Below, one piece after another: positions 1 through 5,801 of a stretch of 10,762 nucleotides of DNA. The stretch spans positions 1 through 10,762 of the forward strand of contig JBKPDT010000395.1 of NCBI GenBank assembly GCA_046728035.1, in the 5' to 3' direction. Origin of the DNA: DASRWT01 sp046728035. Its GTDB lineage: Bacteria; Methylomirabilota; Methylomirabilia; Rokubacteriales; CSP1-6. The position numbers were made by a program, and so were the translations under genes. The notes beneath the pieces were generated by a model. That model was given only the letters and a program-made list of their open reading frames with translations. It was not told the origin of the DNA and ran no database searches. Numbering within the stretch: the stretch's first letter is position 1; every line of letters starts with the position of its first letter.

Positions 1-315
1 GCTCGGCATACGCAGGAGACCAACCCAACCGCGCTCCGCGTCGAGGTCGAAGGGAAGGTCGTCGCGTACACCGGCGACACCGAGTGGACGGAGGACGTCG
101 CCACCGTCGCCCGGGGCGCCGATCTCTTCATTGCCGAATGCTACTTCTACGAGAAGCCGATCAGGTGGCACCTGAACTACCCTGCCATCGCCGCGCACCG
201 TGCCGAGTTCGGCGCTAAGCGCGTCATCCTGACGCATATGAGCAAGGAGATGCTCGCGCAGGTTGGCAAAGTGCCGGAAGAGTGCGCCAGTGACGGCCTG
301 GTCGTGCGCGTCTAG
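1..315 (+). CDS. MBL-fold metallohydrolase, C-terminal part (5' end outside window)
   Basis: Frame 1 is open from the first base to a TAG at 313-315, giving the last 104 residues of a protein whose start lies upstream. The visible part has two late metal-site signatures of the metallo-beta-lactamase superfamily: a strand ending in AYTGDTEW (Asp at visible residue 26, the usual bridging metal ligand) and VILTHMS near the end (His at visible residue 79). Between them lies ADLFIAECYFYE, the 'perceived as a foreign object' strand typical of RNase Z-like and phosphodiesterase-like members. The HxHxDH motif that would confirm catalysis is upstream and not visible. The substrate cannot be told: RNase Z-like, cyclic-nucleotide phosphodiesterase-like and general hydrolase members share this ending. 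The gene converges on the F420 operon and is not part of it. Confidence 0.85.
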   Translation, partial: ARHTQETNPTALRVEVEGKVVAYTGDTEWTEDVATVARGADLFIAECYFYEKPIRWHLNYPAIAAHRAEFGAKRVILTHMSKEMLAQVGKVPEECASDGLVVRV

Positions 316-561
316 ATGGTAGGACCGGCCCCCTCCGCGGAAAAACACCGAAGAGGGCGGTGATCTTCGCGGCTCATGGCTCTGAGCGGCGCGTCTGGCC
401 TACTGCTGGCCGTGATGAGCATGCCGGCGCAGGCGATCAACATAAAGGTCACCATGACAGTCGGTAACTCAAACGCGATCTTTTTCGGGACGGAGACGGC
501 AGCGACCAACTTCGTCGGCAGCGATTTCGATTGGCCGACAACGGAAATTTACAATCAAACG
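316..561. other. Convergent gap with an orphan signal-peptide-like reading frame
   Basis: This 246-bp stretch separates the hydrolase stop from the npdG stop. It is visibly less GC-rich than its neighbours, especially 430-560. On the plus strand an ATG at 376 opens a frame whose first 20 residues (MALSGASGLLLAVMSMPAQA) look like a signal peptide core with an AQA cleavage site, followed by about 40 residues of ordinary composition. The frame then runs on without a stop antisense to npdG, where it reads as Arg/Gly/Ala-rich nonsense. An in-frame TGA at 361 blocks extension upstream, and no basic N-region precedes the hydrophobic core. It may be the 5' remnant of a lost gene or chance. A weak imperfect hairpin (324-361) has no T-run. 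No convincing terminator or complete gene is seen. Confidence 0.35.
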
Positions 562-1215
562 CTACGTCGGAAGGCCGGTGATTTTGATCCCGGAGTTCTT
601 GAGCTTGTAGCGGCGGTTGATGGTGGCGAGGACGGCGGTGATGCCCTCGAGAGGGCCCGCATTGGTGAGTGGCCCGACGTCAACGACGCGCAGGCCCATG
701 GAGGCCCCCAGCTCGCCGACGCGCTGCTTCGCCTCCGCGTCTCCGCCGCAGAGGAGGAGATCGCACTCGATGTCCTGCTCGGTGCTGGACAGCTCATGGG
801 CGGCGATGTGATGGAACGAGGCGACCACCCGCGCCTCCGGACCCAGGAGCTCCTGGGCTTGTTCGGCGGCCGAGCCCGGCGCGGGGGGCGTGAAGAGGCG
901 CGGGCCGCCGAAGGTCAGCGGCACCACCGTGCTCACCACGACCTTGCCGCGGCAGGCCTCGCGCACCTCGGGGAGGGTGGCGGCGAGCCCGTTCGCGGGC
1001 AGGGCGATCACCACGACCTCGGCGGCGGTCGCTGCCTCGCGGTTGCCGAGCCCCTGGACGCGAGCGTCCGGCACGAGCGTGCCGAGCTCGGCGGCCTTCG
1101 TGCGCGCGCGCGCCGCGTCGCGCGAGCCGATGATGATCTCGTGCCCGGCCCAGGCCCAGCGCCTGGCCAGCCCCGCGCCTTCCTTGCCCGTTCCGCCCAG
1201 GATGCCGATCTTCAT
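562..1215 (-). CDS. npdG: F420-dependent NADP oxidoreductase (NADPH:F420 reductase)
   Basis: This 217-residue protein moves hydride between NADPH and coenzyme F420 in the cytoplasm. It has the family's Rossmann fold: GILGGTGKEG at residues 4-13 is the dinucleotide loop, and SR at 31-32 ends beta-2, where the NADP 2'-phosphate is held. VVVIALPANG (67-76), VVSTVVPLTFG (93-103) and SFHHIAAHEL (133-142) match family blocks around the nicotinamide and F420 sites. The end, GPLTNAGPLEGITAVLATIN through KITG (181-214), is the strongest family signature. Length is normal. The start is the ATG at 1213-1215, with an AGGAG-like site about 12 bases upstream. It is the last gene of the operon, 15 bp after cofE, and would supply F420H2 to the oxidoreductases at the other end. 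No glucose-6-phosphate F420 dehydrogenase is visible, so NADPH is the only reductant source seen here. Confidence 0.95.
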   Translation of the reverse strand: MKIGILGGTGKEGAGLARRWAWAGHEIIIGSRDAARARTKAAELGTLVPDARVQGLGNREAATAAEVVVIALPANGLAATLPEVREACRGKVVVSTVVPLTFGGPRLFTPPAPGSAAEQAQELLGPEARVVASFHHIAAHELSSTEQDIECDLLLCGGDAEAKQRVGELGASMGLRVVDVGPLTNAGPLEGITAVLATINRRYKLKNSGIKITGLPT

Positions 1216-1230
1216 GGGGTCGTTGCTCTC

Positions 1231-1983
1231 CTATCGAAAGAGATCGCGCGAGGGATCGCGCATGAGGGGGCGGCTGTTGGCCTCGGCCGGGGTCCAGCGC
1301 GCTCCGCGGATGATGACGACGGGAATGCGGTCGAGCTTGCCCATGACGGGCTCGGCCGCCGAGGCCAGCTCGTCGGCGACAGCCAGGATGGTGGCCTGGA
1401 GCACATGGCCGCCGGGATCGGTCTCGCCCAGATAGCTCACGATGGGCTCGAAGCCCGCGAGTCCCACCGCCACGTTGACGAGGCCCTCCCGCCATGGTCG
1501 CCCGAACGTGTCGGCGATGATGATGCCGAGCCGGAGGCCGGTCAGCTCGACGAAGCGCTGGCGGAGCGCGCGGGCCGAGGCGTCGGAGTCCAGGGGCAGG
1601 AGGCAGGCGGTGTCGGGATCGACGTTGGACTGGTCCACGCCCGCATTGGCGCAAACCCAGCCGTGATGCGTCTCCACGATGAGCACGCCCTTGGCCTGGC
1701 GGACGATCCGCCGAGTCTCCCCGAGGATGACCTCCACCAGCCGTGGGTCGCGATCGATCTCCTCGGCGAGGGCCGCCGCGCGCGGCGACGGGGTGATGTC
1801 GGAAAGGCGGACGAGCCGTCCCTCCGCCTTGGACACGATCTTCTGGCTCACGACCAGGAGATCGCCGGCGGCCAGGGGCGTCCCCTGCCGCCGCGCCGCC
1901 TCGACGATGAGCGGGCTCAGATCGGCGCGGGGGGCGATCTCGGGCAGGCCCTCGACGCCGATCACCTCGTAGCGGGCGGGCAC
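1231..1983 (-). CDS. cofE: Coenzyme F420-0:L-glutamate ligase, single-domain
   Basis: CofE adds gamma-linked glutamates to F420-0 using GTP, the last step of F420 synthesis. The 250 residues carry the family blocks in order: VVSQKIVSKAEG (44-55), CANAGVDQSNV (111-121), ADTFGRPWREG (157-167, with the acidic metal/GTP site) and AVADELASAAEPVMGK (201-216). Length equals the archaeal stand-alone enzyme. The C-terminal FMN/nitroreductase-like domain found in mycobacterial FbiB, which reduces dehydro-F420-0, is absent, because the frame stops at 1231. The start is a GTG at 1981-1983, only 3 bp after the cofC stop. No clear Shine-Dalgarno site is seen, so translation probably depends on coupling to cofC. 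npdG follows after 15 bp. Confidence 0.96.
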   Translation of the reverse strand: MPARYEVIGVEGLPEIAPRADLSPLIVEAARRQGTPLAAGDLLVVSQKIVSKAEGRLVRLSDITPSPRAAALAEEIDRDPRLVEVILGETRRIVRQAKGVLIVETHHGWVCANAGVDQSNVDPDTACLLPLDSDASARALRQRFVELTGLRLGIIIADTFGRPWREGLVNVAVGLAGFEPIVSYLGETDPGGHVLQATILAVADELASAAEPVMGKLDRIPVVIIRGARWTPAEANSRPLMRDPSRDLFR

Positions 1984-1986
1984 GGG

Positions 1987-2661
1987 CTAGCGACGCGAGT
2001 CGAGGCGCGCGGCCACACCTCGGGCGAGGCAGAGTCGGCCCGCGCGCGTGCCAGCGCCGCGCGCGAGGAGCAGACGGAGGTCCTCGGGCGCGTCGATGTC
2101 CAATCCGATTCCCGGCAGGGGAAGCACGCGCGGCGTCAGCCCGTGCGCGCGCGCGCCGTCGAGGTGGTTGGCGAAGGACGGTTCGCCGAACTTCAGCGGC
2201 ATGACGCCGGGCGGTGCCAGGAGGGCGGCATTGGTGCCGAAGCCGGACAGCGACGGCACGAAGGCGACACCGGGGCTTTCGACGAGGGCGGCGACGAGCG
2301 TCCGCACTTCCTCTGCGGTCGCGCACGGCACGTCGCCGGGGAGGGTGAGGAACGCCGCCATCCCGAGCCGCGCGGCCTCCGCCTGGGCGACGGCCACCGC
2401 CTCGGTGTGACCGCGGTTCGCGCTCTCGGTGAGGCAGGCGGTGCCGCGGCGGCGGGCGAGGGCGAGCACGTCGGGATCCTTGGTGACGATGTGCACGGCG
2501 AGCCCGCCGGCGGCGTCCAGCGCGTCGAGGACGTCTTCCAGCATGGCCGCGGCGAGGTCGCGTCGCTCCTCGGGCTCGAGCACGGCGATCAGCCGCTGCT
2601 TGGCGTTCACGAGGTCCTTCACGGGAACGGCGGCGAAGACGGACGCGTCGGCGGCGCTCAC
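1987..2661 (-). CDS. cofC: Phospholactate/PEP guanylyltransferase of F420 synthesis
   Basis: CofC (FbiD in mycobacteria) couples GTP to a three-carbon phospho-acid (2-phospholactate, phosphoenolpyruvate or 3-phosphoglycerate, depending on lineage) to give the activated donor used by CofD. The 224 residues show a nucleotidyltransferase fold: AVPVKDLVNAKQRL (11-24) is the N-terminal nucleotide-binding block, LPGDVP (107-112) is the metal-binding Asp loop, and FGTNAAL (141-147), FGEPSFANHL (158-167) and GLDIDAPEDL (186-195) are further family blocks. Residues 82-90 read NRGHTEAVA where many relatives have a GLNAA-type sequence. The start is the GTG at 2659-2661, which overlaps the cofD TGA in a GTGA junction. 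Farther upstream starts would run antisensically deep into cofD and lack homology. The C-terminal 25 residues are Arg/Ala-rich and may be disordered. Confidence 0.93.
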   Translation of the reverse strand: MSAADASVFAAVPVKDLVNAKQRLIAVLEPEERRDLAAAMLEDVLDALDAAGGLAVHIVTKDPDVLALARRRGTACLTESANRGHTEAVAVAQAEAARLGMAAFLTLPGDVPCATAEEVRTLVAALVESPGVAFVPSLSGFGTNAALLAPPGVMPLKFGEPSFANHLDGARAHGLTPRVLPLPGIGLDIDAPEDLRLLLARGAGTRAGRLCLARGVAARLDSRR

Positions 2662-3584
2662 TGGACGCACTCGAGGAGGCGGCGGGCCAGCGCCGTCTCG
2701 GCTTCGCGGTCGGTCATGAGGGTTGGCGCCGCCAGCGCGCGGACGCCGAGCGCCGCGATCTCGGGGATCAGATCGCCATCGCGCTCGTCCACAACCAGCA
2801 CGTCGAGCCAGGAGGCATAGGCGCGCGCCACTCCCGACGCGGAGACGGAGAGGCCCGCGGCCGCCATGAGCCGCCCGGCCGGGCCCGAGACCGCCTCGCC
2901 CCCGATGATGGGGCTGACCGCGATGACGGTGGCGGAGGTCTCCTCGAGCGTACGGATCATGCCGGGCACGGCGAGGATGGGTCCGATCGAGGTGATGGGG
3001 TTCGACGGGCAGACGAGCACGGCCCGGGCCTCGCGGATGGCCTCGACGACGCCGGGCGCCGGGGTCGCGGCTTCGGCACCCGCATACTCGACCGCTCGCA
3101 CGTCCGTCTGGGCCTTGTCGCGCACGAAGTACTCCTGGAAGGAGATCCATCCCTCGGGCCCCAGGATGCGTGTCCGCACCGGCTGGTCGGACATGGGGAG
3201 GACACGCGCGCCGACGCCCAGCGCGGACGCGATATCCGCGGTCACCTCGGTAAGGCCACGCCCTTCGCGCAGGAGCCGGGTGCGGTGCAGATGCGTGGCG
3301 AGATCACGGTCGCCCAGGCCGAACCAGCCAGGCTCGCCGAAGCGAGGCATCTGCTCGAGGGCGCTGAAGGTCTCACCGCGCAGCCCCCAGCCCTTCCGCT
3401 CGTCGATGAGGCCGGCCAGCGTATAGGTGACGGTGTCGAGGTCGGGGGAGATGTGTAGCCCCCAGAGCTCGGTGTCGTCGCCGGTATTGCCGATGATGGT
3501 GAGCGCGCCGGGCGGGAGGAGCGGCGCAAGCCCCCGCAGGAGCTTGGCCGCGCCCGTCCCACCGGCGAGGGCGGCGATCTTCAT
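2658..3584 (-). CDS. cofD: 2-phospho-L-lactate transferase (FO to F420-0)
   Basis: CofD (FbiA) transfers the phospho-acid moiety from the CofC product onto FO, giving F420-0 or its dehydro or glyceryl variant. The 308-residue protein has the family motifs: AGGTGAAKLLRGL (7-19), GNTGDD (32-37), LDTVTYTLAG (49-58), WFGLGDRDLATHL (87-99), MSDQPVRT (131-138), CPSNPITSIGPIL (192-204) and SPIIGG (224-229). Length is normal for the family. The ATG at 3582-3584 was chosen because it places the GGTG loop at the usual distance from the N-terminus and lies 7 bp after the GNAT-like stop. An upstream in-frame start (3617) would add 11 unconserved residues and overlap that gene. The stop overlaps the cofC start by 4 bp, so the two enzymes that act in sequence are translationally coupled. 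Confidence 0.96.
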   Translation of the reverse strand: MKIAALAGGTGAAKLLRGLAPLLPPGALTIIGNTGDDTELWGLHISPDLDTVTYTLAGLIDERKGWGLRGETFSALEQMPRFGEPGWFGLGDRDLATHLHRTRLLREGRGLTEVTADIASALGVGARVLPMSDQPVRTRILGPEGWISFQEYFVRDKAQTDVRAVEYAGAEAATPAPGVVEAIREARAVLVCPSNPITSIGPILAVPGMIRTLEETSATVIAVSPIIGGEAVSGPAGRLMAAAGLSVSASGVARAYASWLDVLVVDERDGDLIPEIAALGVRALAAPTLMTDREAETALARRLLECVQ

Positions 3585-3591
3585 CGCGAGA

Positions 3592-4140
3592 CTAACGGCG
3601 GCGCCGGCCGCCTGCAAGGCGCGGGGCAGGGCCTCCTTCTGGTATTCGCTCGCCTCGCCGTGCCGCGTCGGCTCGCCCGGCCATGCTCCAGATCGCGGTG
3701 CCGCCGCGCCAGCCGAAGAGCCCGAGGCCCGGCCGGCCGCGGAGCGGCTCGGGAAGGTCGGCCTCGGGAATGGGAATGAAACCCGTGCGGACCCAGATGC
3801 GGTCGAGTGCCTGCGGGCGGGTATAGAGGGTGTCGATGCCCTGAGCCTCGGCGAGGCTCAGGGCGTGCTCGAGGAGACGGATCGCGATGTCGAAGGGCGC
3901 GTCGGGCTCGTCCGCGTCCGATGCCACGACCACCGGTCCGTACAGCATGGCCGCATCGCCCTCGCGCTCGAGGAGGAGGGCGCCGACGAGCCGGTCCCCG
4001 TCCCAGGCCCCCCAGCCGGCGGAGACGGCCGACTCGGGCGGGGCCCACGCGCCGACGAATCCGAACAGGTCCCGGGTGTCCCGACCGGGACCGGCGAGCG
4101 CGCGGTACGCGAGCGCTTCCGAAATCTTACTTCTTCCCAA
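3592..4140 (-). CDS. GNAT-like acetyltransferase of unknown substrate
   Basis: This 182-residue protein looks like a GCN5-related N-acetyltransferase. GWGAWDGDRLVGALLLER (42-59) reads as the central strand pair, followed by a strand GPVVVAS (68-74) and a helix through IRLLEHALSLAEAQGIDTLY (87-106). RIWVRTGFIPI (114-124) resembles the C-terminal 'Y/W..GF' strand of the fold. The usual Q/RxxGxG/A acetyl-CoA loop is not evident between 74 and 86, so catalysis is uncertain. The start is a TTG (4138-4140) inside the HU gene, the first start after an in-frame TGA, with GAAGGA 8 bases upstream. The tail after about residue 154 is Arg/Gly-rich and lies on a short repeat also present between cofG and cofH. 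It is 7 bp upstream of cofD, but no role in F420 metabolism is known to me. Confidence 0.6.
   Translation of the reverse strand: MGRSKISEALAYRALAGPGRDTRDLFGFVGAWAPPESAVSAGWGAWDGDRLVGALLLEREGDAAMLYGPVVVASDADEPDAPFDIAIRLLEHALSLAEAQGIDTLYTRPQALDRIWVRTGFIPIPEADLPEPLRGRPGLGLFGWRGGTAIWSMAGRADAARRGERIPEGGPAPRLAGGRRRR
3643..3678. repeat. GC-rich short repeat, copy 1 (inside GNAT-like 3' end)
   Basis: The plus strand reads TATTCGCTCGCCTCGCC (3643-3659), a 10-base spacer, then GGCTCGCCC. The same two blocks recur at 5773-5801 with one mismatch and a 3-base spacer. In this copy the repeat codes for residues about 155-167 of the GNAT-like protein, just where its recognisable fold ends. Confidence 0.45.
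3838..3864. repeat. 27-bp perfect inverted repeat inside the GNAT-like gene
   Basis: The arm GCCCTGAGCCTCG (3838-3850) is followed by one base and the exact reverse complement CGAGGCTCAGGGC (3852-3864). In the transcript this would form a stem of about 11-12 pairs with a minimal loop. It encodes part of the helix ALSLAEAQG. No T-run follows, so it is not an obvious terminator. Confidence 0.8.
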
Positions 4141-4414
4141 GCACCGAGTCCTTCAGGCTCTTGGAGAGCCGAAACTTCACCACGCGCTTCGCGGGGATCT
4201 TGATGGGCTCGCCGGTCTGCGGGTTGCGGCCCATCCGCGCCTTGCGGTTGGCGAGGACGAGACGCCCGAAGCCGGGAACGACGAAGACATTCTTGGCCTC
4301 CTTGGTCGCGAGCGAGAGGAGCTGATCCATCAGGTCGACCACCTGCTTCTTCGTCAGGTTGGCCTTCTGTGCGAGGTGGCCGATGATGGCGGACTTGGTC
4401 ATCGACTTTGCCAT
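4127..4414 (-). CDS. HU-family histone-like DNA-binding protein
   Basis: This 95-residue basic protein of the HU/IHF family binds and bends DNA as a dimer. MTKSAIIGHLAQKANLTKKQ (5-24) and the following helix to about residue 40 form the dimerising helices. GFGRLVLANRKARMGRNPQT (48-67) through GEPIKIPAKRVVKF is the family signature, including the RNPxTG arm tip with the Pro that intercalates into DNA. KKQVVDLMDQLL is typical of HU rather than IHF. The start is the ATG at 4412-4414 with a strong GGAGG (complement of 4423-4427) 8 bases upstream, the best ribosome site in the operon, in line with high expression. It sits 64 bp after cofH and overlaps the GNAT-like gene by 14 bp. Such a protein inside an F420 operon is unexpected. 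It may have its own promoter in the 64-bp gap, but none is clear. Confidence 0.95.
   Translation of the reverse strand: MAKSMTKSAIIGHLAQKANLTKKQVVDLMDQLLSLATKEAKNVFVVPGFGRLVLANRKARMGRNPQTGEPIKIPAKRVVKFRLSKSLKDSVLGKK
4149..4154 (-). promoter_or_regulatory. Ribosome binding site supporting the TTG start of the GNAT-like gene
   Basis: The minus strand reads GAAGGA here, 8 bases before the TTG at 4138-4140. It lies within the HU coding sequence. There is no ATG or GTG between the preceding in-frame stop and the conserved part of the protein, so this site decides the start. Confidence 0.5.
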
Positions 4415-4478
4415 GTGGTGCGCCTCCGTTTTTGGGGTTGGGGATAATCGGTCGGGCCGAACGGCGCCCTAGTCTTAC

Positions 4479-5750
4479 TCAACCAGCCGACGTCTTCAAG
4501 GGGTGGACGAAACGAAATTGTGACGAGGCGGTGAGGCGCCGGTAGGAACCGAATCGCGCCTCGGCGTCCGCGATCGAATCGAGGGGCGAGGCGTCATCGT
4601 CGGCCTCGGTCTTGTAGACCTTGAGGATCTCGTACTCGGTGCTCCGTCGCGCGGGGATGCGGCCGGCGTCGCGGACGAGGCGGCGCAGCTCGGCGGGCGG
4701 CACGAGCTGCCCATAGCCCGCGCCCGCGGACGTCGAGATGGACTCGTTGATGAGCGTCCCCCCGAGATCGTTGGCGCCGCAGGCAAGCAGGTGCTGGGAG
4801 AGCTTGGGGCCTTCCTTGACCCAGGAGCACTGGATGTTCCGGAAGGTAGGGCCGAGCATGAGCCGGGCGAGCGCGTGCATCTTGATCACCTCGAAGCCGG
4901 TGGCGCCGGGTCGCACGCCGGGAACGAGGCCGCGCTGGTACATGGGCGCCTCGGAGTGGATGAGCGAGAGCGGCACGAACTCGGTGAAGCCCCCCGTCCT
5001 CTTCTGGATCCCACGCAGGAGATCCATGTGGCGGATCCAGTGCTCCGGCCGCTCGATGTGCCCGTACATGATGGTCGACGTGGTGCGAATGCCCAGGGCA
5101 TGGGCGGAGGTGATGACCTCCATCCACTGATCGACGGTGATGCGCCCCTTGGCGATGACGTCGCGGATCTCCTGGTCGAGGATCTCCGCGGAGGTGCCAG
5201 GCAACGTGCCGAGACCCGCGGCCCGGAGGGTGCGCAGATAGTCGGGGATGGCCATGCCGGCCCGAGTGGAGCCATAGAGCACCTCTTCGGGCGAGAAGGC
5301 GTGCAGGTGCATTTCCGGCACCGCCGACTTGATGGCGCGGCAGAGATCCACGTAGTAGTTGCCGTCCAGCTTGGGCGGCAGCCCGGCCTGGATGCAGACC
5401 TCGGTGGCCCCCATCTCCCAGGCCTCGATCGCGCGGCGCACGACCTCGTCCAGGGGGAGGAAGTAGCCCTCCTCCTCGCGATGGTCGCGACTGAAGGCGC
5501 AGAAGGTGCAGTGCTTGATGCAGACGTTGGTGAAGTTGATGTTGCGGTTGACGACGTAGGTGACGAGGTCGCCGGCCTGGCGCCGGCGCATCTCGTCGGC
5601 GACGAGGCAGAGCGCGTGGAGCTCGCGCCCGTCCACTTCGGTGAGCTGGATACCGTCGGCCACCGAGACTTCCTCGCCGTCGAGGGCCCCGCCGAGGATC
5701 CGCCGGACGTCCTGCGCCACCCAGTCGAGATTGATCCTATTCACGCTCAT
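4479..5750 (-). CDS. cofH: FO synthase subunit 2 (radical SAM)
   Basis: CofH is one half of FO synthase. It uses radical SAM chemistry on tyrosine to give the hydroxybenzyl precursor that CofG joins and cyclises with the flavin-pathway intermediate 5-amino-6-ribitylamino-uracil. The 423-residue protein has the [4Fe-4S] motif CIKHCTFC (Cys 77, 81, 84) in the context NRNINFTNVCIKHCTFCAF, which separates CofH from the related menaquinone enzymes MqnC and MqnE. HAFSPEEVLYG, GLGTLPGTSAEIL and the C-terminal CGANDLGGTLINESIS are further family blocks. The ATG at 5748-5750 is preceded by GAGGAG. A second ATG at 5768 would add six residues upstream of that site. The frame happens to stay open backwards through all of cofG, but that sequence is nonsense. 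It follows cofG after 50 bp. Confidence 0.96.
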   Translation of the reverse strand: MSVNRINLDWVAQDVRRILGGALDGEEVSVADGIQLTEVDGRELHALCLVADEMRRRQAGDLVTYVVNRNINFTNVCIKHCTFCAFSRDHREEEGYFLPLDEVVRRAIEAWEMGATEVCIQAGLPPKLDGNYYVDLCRAIKSAVPEMHLHAFSPEEVLYGSTRAGMAIPDYLRTLRAAGLGTLPGTSAEILDQEIRDVIAKGRITVDQWMEVITSAHALGIRTTSTIMYGHIERPEHWIRHMDLLRGIQKRTGGFTEFVPLSLIHSEAPMYQRGLVPGVRPGATGFEVIKMHALARLMLGPTFRNIQCSWVKEGPKLSQHLLACGANDLGGTLINESISTSAGAGYGQLVPPAELRRLVRDAGRIPARRSTEYEILKVYKTEADDDASPLDSIADAEARFGSYRRLTASSQFRFVHPLKTSAG

Positions 5751-5752
5751 AT

Positions 5753-5758
5753 CTCCTC
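5753..5758 (-). promoter_or_regulatory. Ribosome binding site of cofH
   Basis: GAGGAG on the minus strand ends 2 bases before the ATG at 5748-5750, or 4 bases counted from its first four bases. It favours this start over the in-frame ATG at 5768, which has no such site. Confidence 0.55.
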
Positions 5759-5772
5759 GGGACTGCATTACG

Positions 5773-5801
5773 TATCCGCTCGCCTCGCCTGCGGCTCGCC
5801 C
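5773..5801. repeat. GC-rich short repeat, copy 2 (cofG-cofH gap)
   Basis: TATCCGCTCGCCTCGCC (5773-5789), a 3-base spacer, then GGCTCGCCC ending on the first base of the cofG stop codon (as read on the plus strand). It fills most of the 50-bp gap between cofG and cofH. On the minus strand it offers repeated GGCGAG blocks. Confidence 0.45.

Noticed and set aside
324..361. Possible terminator hairpin between the hydrolase and npdG
   Set aside because: Only 4+5 pairs with a bulge, a 17-base loop and no T-run.
376..2820. 814-residue plus-strand reading frame
   Set aside because: Beyond its first 60 or so codons it lies antisense to npdG, cofE, cofC and the cofD 3' end, and reads as Arg/Gly/Ala/His-rich sequence with no domain. 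It is open because of third-position GC bias.
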